A program made the translations under genes and the position numbers. The notes beneath the pieces were generated by a model. It was not told the origin of the DNA. It worked only from the letters and a program-made list of their open reading frames with translations, and did not search any database. From assembly GCA_003555025.1 (NCBI GenBank), contig PWHV01000004.1, positions 1 through 32,722 of the forward strand: a stretch of 32,722 nt of DNA, in the 5' to 3' direction. Below, piece after piece: positions 30,351 to 32,722 of this stretch. Each line of letters opens with the position of its first letter. Positions within the stretch are counted from its first letter, which is position 1. Source of the DNA: Methanomassiliicoccaceae archaeon (GTDB lineage Archaea > Thermoplasmatota > Thermoplasmata > Methanomassiliicoccales > Methanomethylophilaceae).

Positions 30351-30361
30351 CTTTTAAATAG
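30351..30361 (+). promoter_or_regulatory. TATA box of the ferredoxin-DUF169 gene
   Basis: CTTTTAAATAG begins on the base after the IS right end. It would start transcription near 30380, leaving a leader of about 85 bases. A 24-codon frame from the ATG at 30393 overlaps the real start and may be a leader peptide, but has no ribosome site. Confidence 0.5.
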
Positions 30362-30466
30362 TTACAAACTATTTCAATTATTGTTGAAATACATGAACAT
30401 GATAAATGGAGATATGACAGGAGGCTTCGTGCTCAGAACTGACAAGGACCGAGGAGGGAATGAGTG

Positions 30467-31426
30467 ATGGAGAAAATATCGGTCGATTACACTGTCTGCA
30501 CCGAATGCGGCAAGTGTGTAAAGATCTGTCCCAACAATGCGTTGGGTTTCGAGGATAAGAAACCGGTACTATTGAATGAGGCAGGCTGCACCGAATGCGG
30601 CATATGTGAGGACCAGTGTCCGGTGTCCGCGATCACCCTTAACACGAGGACCATCCCTGATGAGGAGATCGTCAAGAAGGCCGGTGGAGTCAGATTCACC
30701 GAGACCAGTGATCTTCTGAAGGATTTGCTGGGTATGGACAACGAACCCGTCGGATTGAAATTGGTGGGACCTGATGACGAGATTGAGGAGAATTTCAACA
30801 CCTTCGGCTCGCCCACGCGACACTGTGTATCTATCCACATGGCCAGCCTGGGAGCGCCGCTGTACATATCCGCGTCCAATCATGCCTGCGCCGCCGGCAA
30901 GTCGTCGTTGGGAATGGGACCCCTCCCGGAGAAGGTAGCATCAGGACAGATGCCGTACATGCACGGCCTCGCCTCCAGCCCTGAATCGGCAGCGAGGGTG
31001 ATGGCCGAGGTCCCCAGATTGCCCGAGGGCTCTTCCATCGGCAGTCTCGTAGGTCCGCTTGACTCGTTCGAGAGCGAGCCTGACGTCATCGTTCTGGTGG
31101 TCAGTCCGAAATTGGCCATGTGGGTCGCCAACTCCTTGATCTACGAGAAGGGCACACCGCGCCTGACCGCGAATTTCGCCGGTATGCAGGCCTCCTGCGC
31201 TGATGCGACGACACTGCCCATAAAGACGGGGGATGTCAACTTCACTGTCGGCTGCTACGGTTGCCGTTCCGCCGGTAAACTGGAGGATGACCAGATGTAT
31301 GTCGGCATACCCTTCAGTAAACTCGGAAAGGTCGCCGAAGGCTTGAAGGGCCTACGCCGTGCCATGGGCAATCTCGAGGATGCATCCGTCCGTGAGAAGG
31401 AGAGCGGTAAAGGCTGCGGCGTCTGA
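30467..31426 (+). CDS. 2[4Fe-4S] ferredoxin-DUF169 fusion protein
   Basis: A 319-residue cytoplasmic protein. The N-terminal 55 residues are a ferredoxin with two clusters: C11, C14, C17, C21 (CTECGKCVKICP) and C41, C44, C47, C51 (CTECGICEDQCP). The rest is a DUF169 domain, an archaeal and bacterial family of unknown function, with the conserved GCYGCRSAGK segment near 262-271, DDQMYVGIP near 274-282 and SNHACAAGK near 138-146. Cysteines in these segments may bind a further metal or cofactor. DUF169 proteins often lie near redox genes in methanogens. I start at the ATG at 30467 behind GAGG. Confidence 0.85.
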   Translation: MEKISVDYTVCTECGKCVKICPNNALGFEDKKPVLLNEAGCTECGICEDQCPVSAITLNTRTIPDEEIVKKAGGVRFTETSDLLKDLLGMDNEPVGLKLVGPDDEIEENFNTFGSPTRHCVSIHMASLGAPLYISASNHACAAGKSSLGMGPLPEKVASGQMPYMHGLASSPESAARVMAEVPRLPEGSSIGSLVGPLDSFESEPDVIVLVVSPKLAMWVANSLIYEKGTPRLTANFAGMQASCADATTLPIKTGDVNFTVGCYGCRSAGKLEDDQMYVGIPFSKLGKVAEGLKGLRRAMGNLEDASVREKESGKGCGV

Positions 31427-31428
31427 AA

Positions 31429-31457
31429 CGGGCTTCGGCCCGATCAAACTATTTTCT
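31429..31457 (+). terminator. UUCG-hairpin terminator after DUF169
   Basis: CGGGC-TTCG-GCCCG, a five-base stem with a stable tetraloop, starts two bases after the stop codon and is followed by CAAACTATTTTC. A likely intrinsic terminator. Confidence 0.65.
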
Positions 31458-31900
31458 TATCATAAGCACCGAAAGGGTGAGTGAAATCGTTGTCACATTC
31501 GATGTTCAGCGGTGTCACACATAAAGCAACGATTTCGCTGTAAGAATGATTTTTCATCGGTTGTAACACGTCAGCCGATATATGTTCACGTGTCAAGAGA
31601 TCATTATGTGACTTCTGGTTCTTGGGGATATTGCTAGTACGTCACCGTCTTGAACAAAAGTGCGTTAACAATATCCACGCATCCACCTTCTTCATTCAAA
31701 TGCTGAACGTATGGTTATAACCGGGACCATCCGAATGTACCGTTTATGTATCCATCAATTCGATCGTCCTCATACCATCGATCTTCCTATCTGCAACGAT
31801 GAACCCAACGGCCTCTCCATGGAGTCATTATTGTATCTGTTCCTATCACACCGGCCATAACGGGGTAGTTGATTTATGCATCTGCCTCCCTTGATCATAT
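31443..31900. other. Low-GC intergenic region with inverted repeat
   Basis: No intact gene is seen in this 458-base stretch. AGTGAAATCGTTG (31480-31492) and CAACGATTTCGCT (31527-31539) pair at 12 of 13 positions around a 34-base loop containing two TGTCACA repeats. On the minus strand near 31750-31830 a 24-codon frame ending MRTIELMDT looks like a gene tail. A TATA box for the protease gene lies near 31872. Confidence 0.35.
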
Positions 31901-32512
31901 ATGACGGGGGAGGACGGGAGGATACGGGGAATCCTCAACGACCTGAAACAAAGGGGACTCGTACGTGATAGGGTGGCATTGATAATCGACGATGACATGC
32001 CCAGCTCCAAGGCATCGCTTCTCAAGCGGTCGATAAGGATCAATCCCGCCTATGCTGCTTTGTCTGATGACGGCGTTCGGTTCATACTTCTGCACGAGGA
32101 GGGACACATGGTTTTCTTCCAACGGACCTTGGCCATCTTGGCATCTCTCGCCTTGCTCCTCATTCCCGTCGGTATCATCTTGAGCAACGTTCTTCCATCG
32201 GTACTGGCGTCGATGGTGGGGTTCGTCATAAGTGTTGTTACGATAGTGGTGGTCTTCAGGTCGACATCCGAGATACGGCATGAGGATGAGTTTAGGAGCG
32301 ATCTTCATGCCGCAAGGATACTGCAGGAACAGTTCGGCGTCCGAAGACCGTCCCTTGTGGCTAAGGAATGCTTTGATCACGACGTTATGGATGTGGAAGG
32401 TGTGGACTTATTGCTCCTTATGGGGCGTGTACTCGAGACACATCCCGACGTGGTGGAAAGGGTACGTAGGGTCAAGGATGAGTTACAAACCGTCTGCAGC
32501 TCAACTCACTAA
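31901..32512 (+). CDS. M48-type membrane zinc metallopeptidase
   Basis: A 203-residue protease. The zinc motif HEEGH is at 65-69, two membrane helices at about 76-95 and 99-119, and the third ligand region DEFRSDLHA at about 129-137 (family pattern ExxxD). Near the C-terminus ETHPDVVERVRR resembles the THPP..eRI tail of M48 proteases. It is shorter than typical HtpX (about 290 residues) as it lacks the N-terminal helices. It would cleave membrane proteins from the cytosolic side. The TATA spacing fits a leaderless ATG. The gene is lower in GC than the main block, with no operon partners. Confidence 0.8.
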   Translation: MTGEDGRIRGILNDLKQRGLVRDRVALIIDDDMPSSKASLLKRSIRINPAYAALSDDGVRFILLHEEGHMVFFQRTLAILASLALLLIPVGIILSNVLPSVLASMVGFVISVVTIVVVFRSTSEIRHEDEFRSDLHAARILQEQFGVRRPSLVAKECFDHDVMDVEGVDLLLLMGRVLETHPDVVERVRRVKDELQTVCSSTH

Positions 32513-32603
32513 TGTACAAAGGGCATCCCGATATAAATCCGCGGTTTACGCTAGATTTTTATGTATGACTTTTATAAAATGTGGGTGCTAGAATGGGGAA
32601 TAG

Positions 32604-32678
32604 TGGGCCCAATGAGATTTGAACTCATGACCTCCCGGTTATCAGCCGGGCGCTCTAACCAACCTAAGCCATGGGCCC
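32604..32678 (-). tRNA. tRNA-Ile (anticodon GAU)
   Basis: On the minus strand the acceptor arm GGGCCCA pairs with TGGGCCC, the anticodon stem CCCGG/CCGGG encloses the loop CTGATAA (anticodon GAT), and the T-arm ATGAG/CTCAT encloses TTCAAAT. The discriminator is A and the CCA end is not encoded (CTA follows), as common in archaea. It reads isoleucine codons AUU and AUC. There is no intron. A promoter-like CTTTTTATCG lies upstream near 32707-32716. Confidence 0.95.
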
Positions 32679-32722
32679 CTGTGATGGAACCTCGAATAAA
32701 GCTAAACGATAAAAAGGTTTGC

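Noticed and set aside
30285-30467. 60-codon frame before the DUF169 gene
   Set aside because: It begins inside the IS end and upstream of the TATA box, so it would not be on the transcript; only a shorter internal frame at 30393 could be a leader peptide.

Overview
The window looks like the chromosome of a GC-rich euryarchaeon. Genes are preceded by archaeal TATA boxes, many of them so close to the start codon that the transcript must be leaderless. Several families are archaeal in flavour: ferredoxin-DUF169 fusion, NfeD-stomatin pair, Lrp/AsnC-type regulator with two HTH units, zinc-ribbon miniproteins. Gene content and the absence of CCA in the tRNA gene would fit a Thermoplasmata-related methanogen such as Methanomassiliicoccales, but nothing here proves that placement.

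Layout. Positions 1-2301 are a redox/iron block: two tandem 2[4Fe-4S] ferredoxins, a thioredoxin-reductase-like ferredoxin-NADP reductase without the CxxC, and a ferritin. 2373-3961 is an NfeD-like/SPFH stomatin operon. 4029-6820 is a tight four-gene operon whose genes all overlap (isochorismatase-like hydrolase, FAD oxidoreductase, RlmN/Cfr-like radical SAM protein, gamma-glutamylcyclotransferase-like protein). 6807-11724 holds two membrane proteins, a lone PAS protein, a flavin split-barrel protein, a PAS histidine kinase, a PrsW-like membrane protease and small membrane proteins. 11934-14621 carries a broken ABC permease followed by an intact ATPase/permease pair. 14655-19124 is a methyltransferase-MFS-MFS operon facing a two-HTH regulator.

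19400-22000 contains two overlooked 53-residue CxxC-x17-CxxC zinc ribbons, a GYD-domain protein, a nitroreductase and a flavodoxin. 22055-24014 is a YdbS/YdbT-like pair of membrane PH-domain proteins. 24428-25504 is a beta-lactamase-like serine hydrolase with an in-frame TGA near its N-terminus. 25595-27033 is thiM-thiE (thiamine salvage/synthesis). From about 27740 to 31900 the sequence becomes more AT-rich and accessory in character: gene remnants, a 55-residue repeat peptide, a decayed insertion sequence with terminal inverted repeats, then a ferredoxin-DUF169 gene whose promoter abuts the IS end. The window closes with a small M48-type membrane protease and tRNA-Ile(GAU) on the minus strand.

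The strongest candidates for something undescribed are the overlapping 4029-6820 operon, a recurring AAACC/pyrimidine/TTTT signature after many stop codons, the zinc-ribbon pair, and five small membrane proteins, three of them under 40 residues, with good start signals. No CRISPR array, phage or obvious defence island was seen. All calls are by reading alone; no database search was run.
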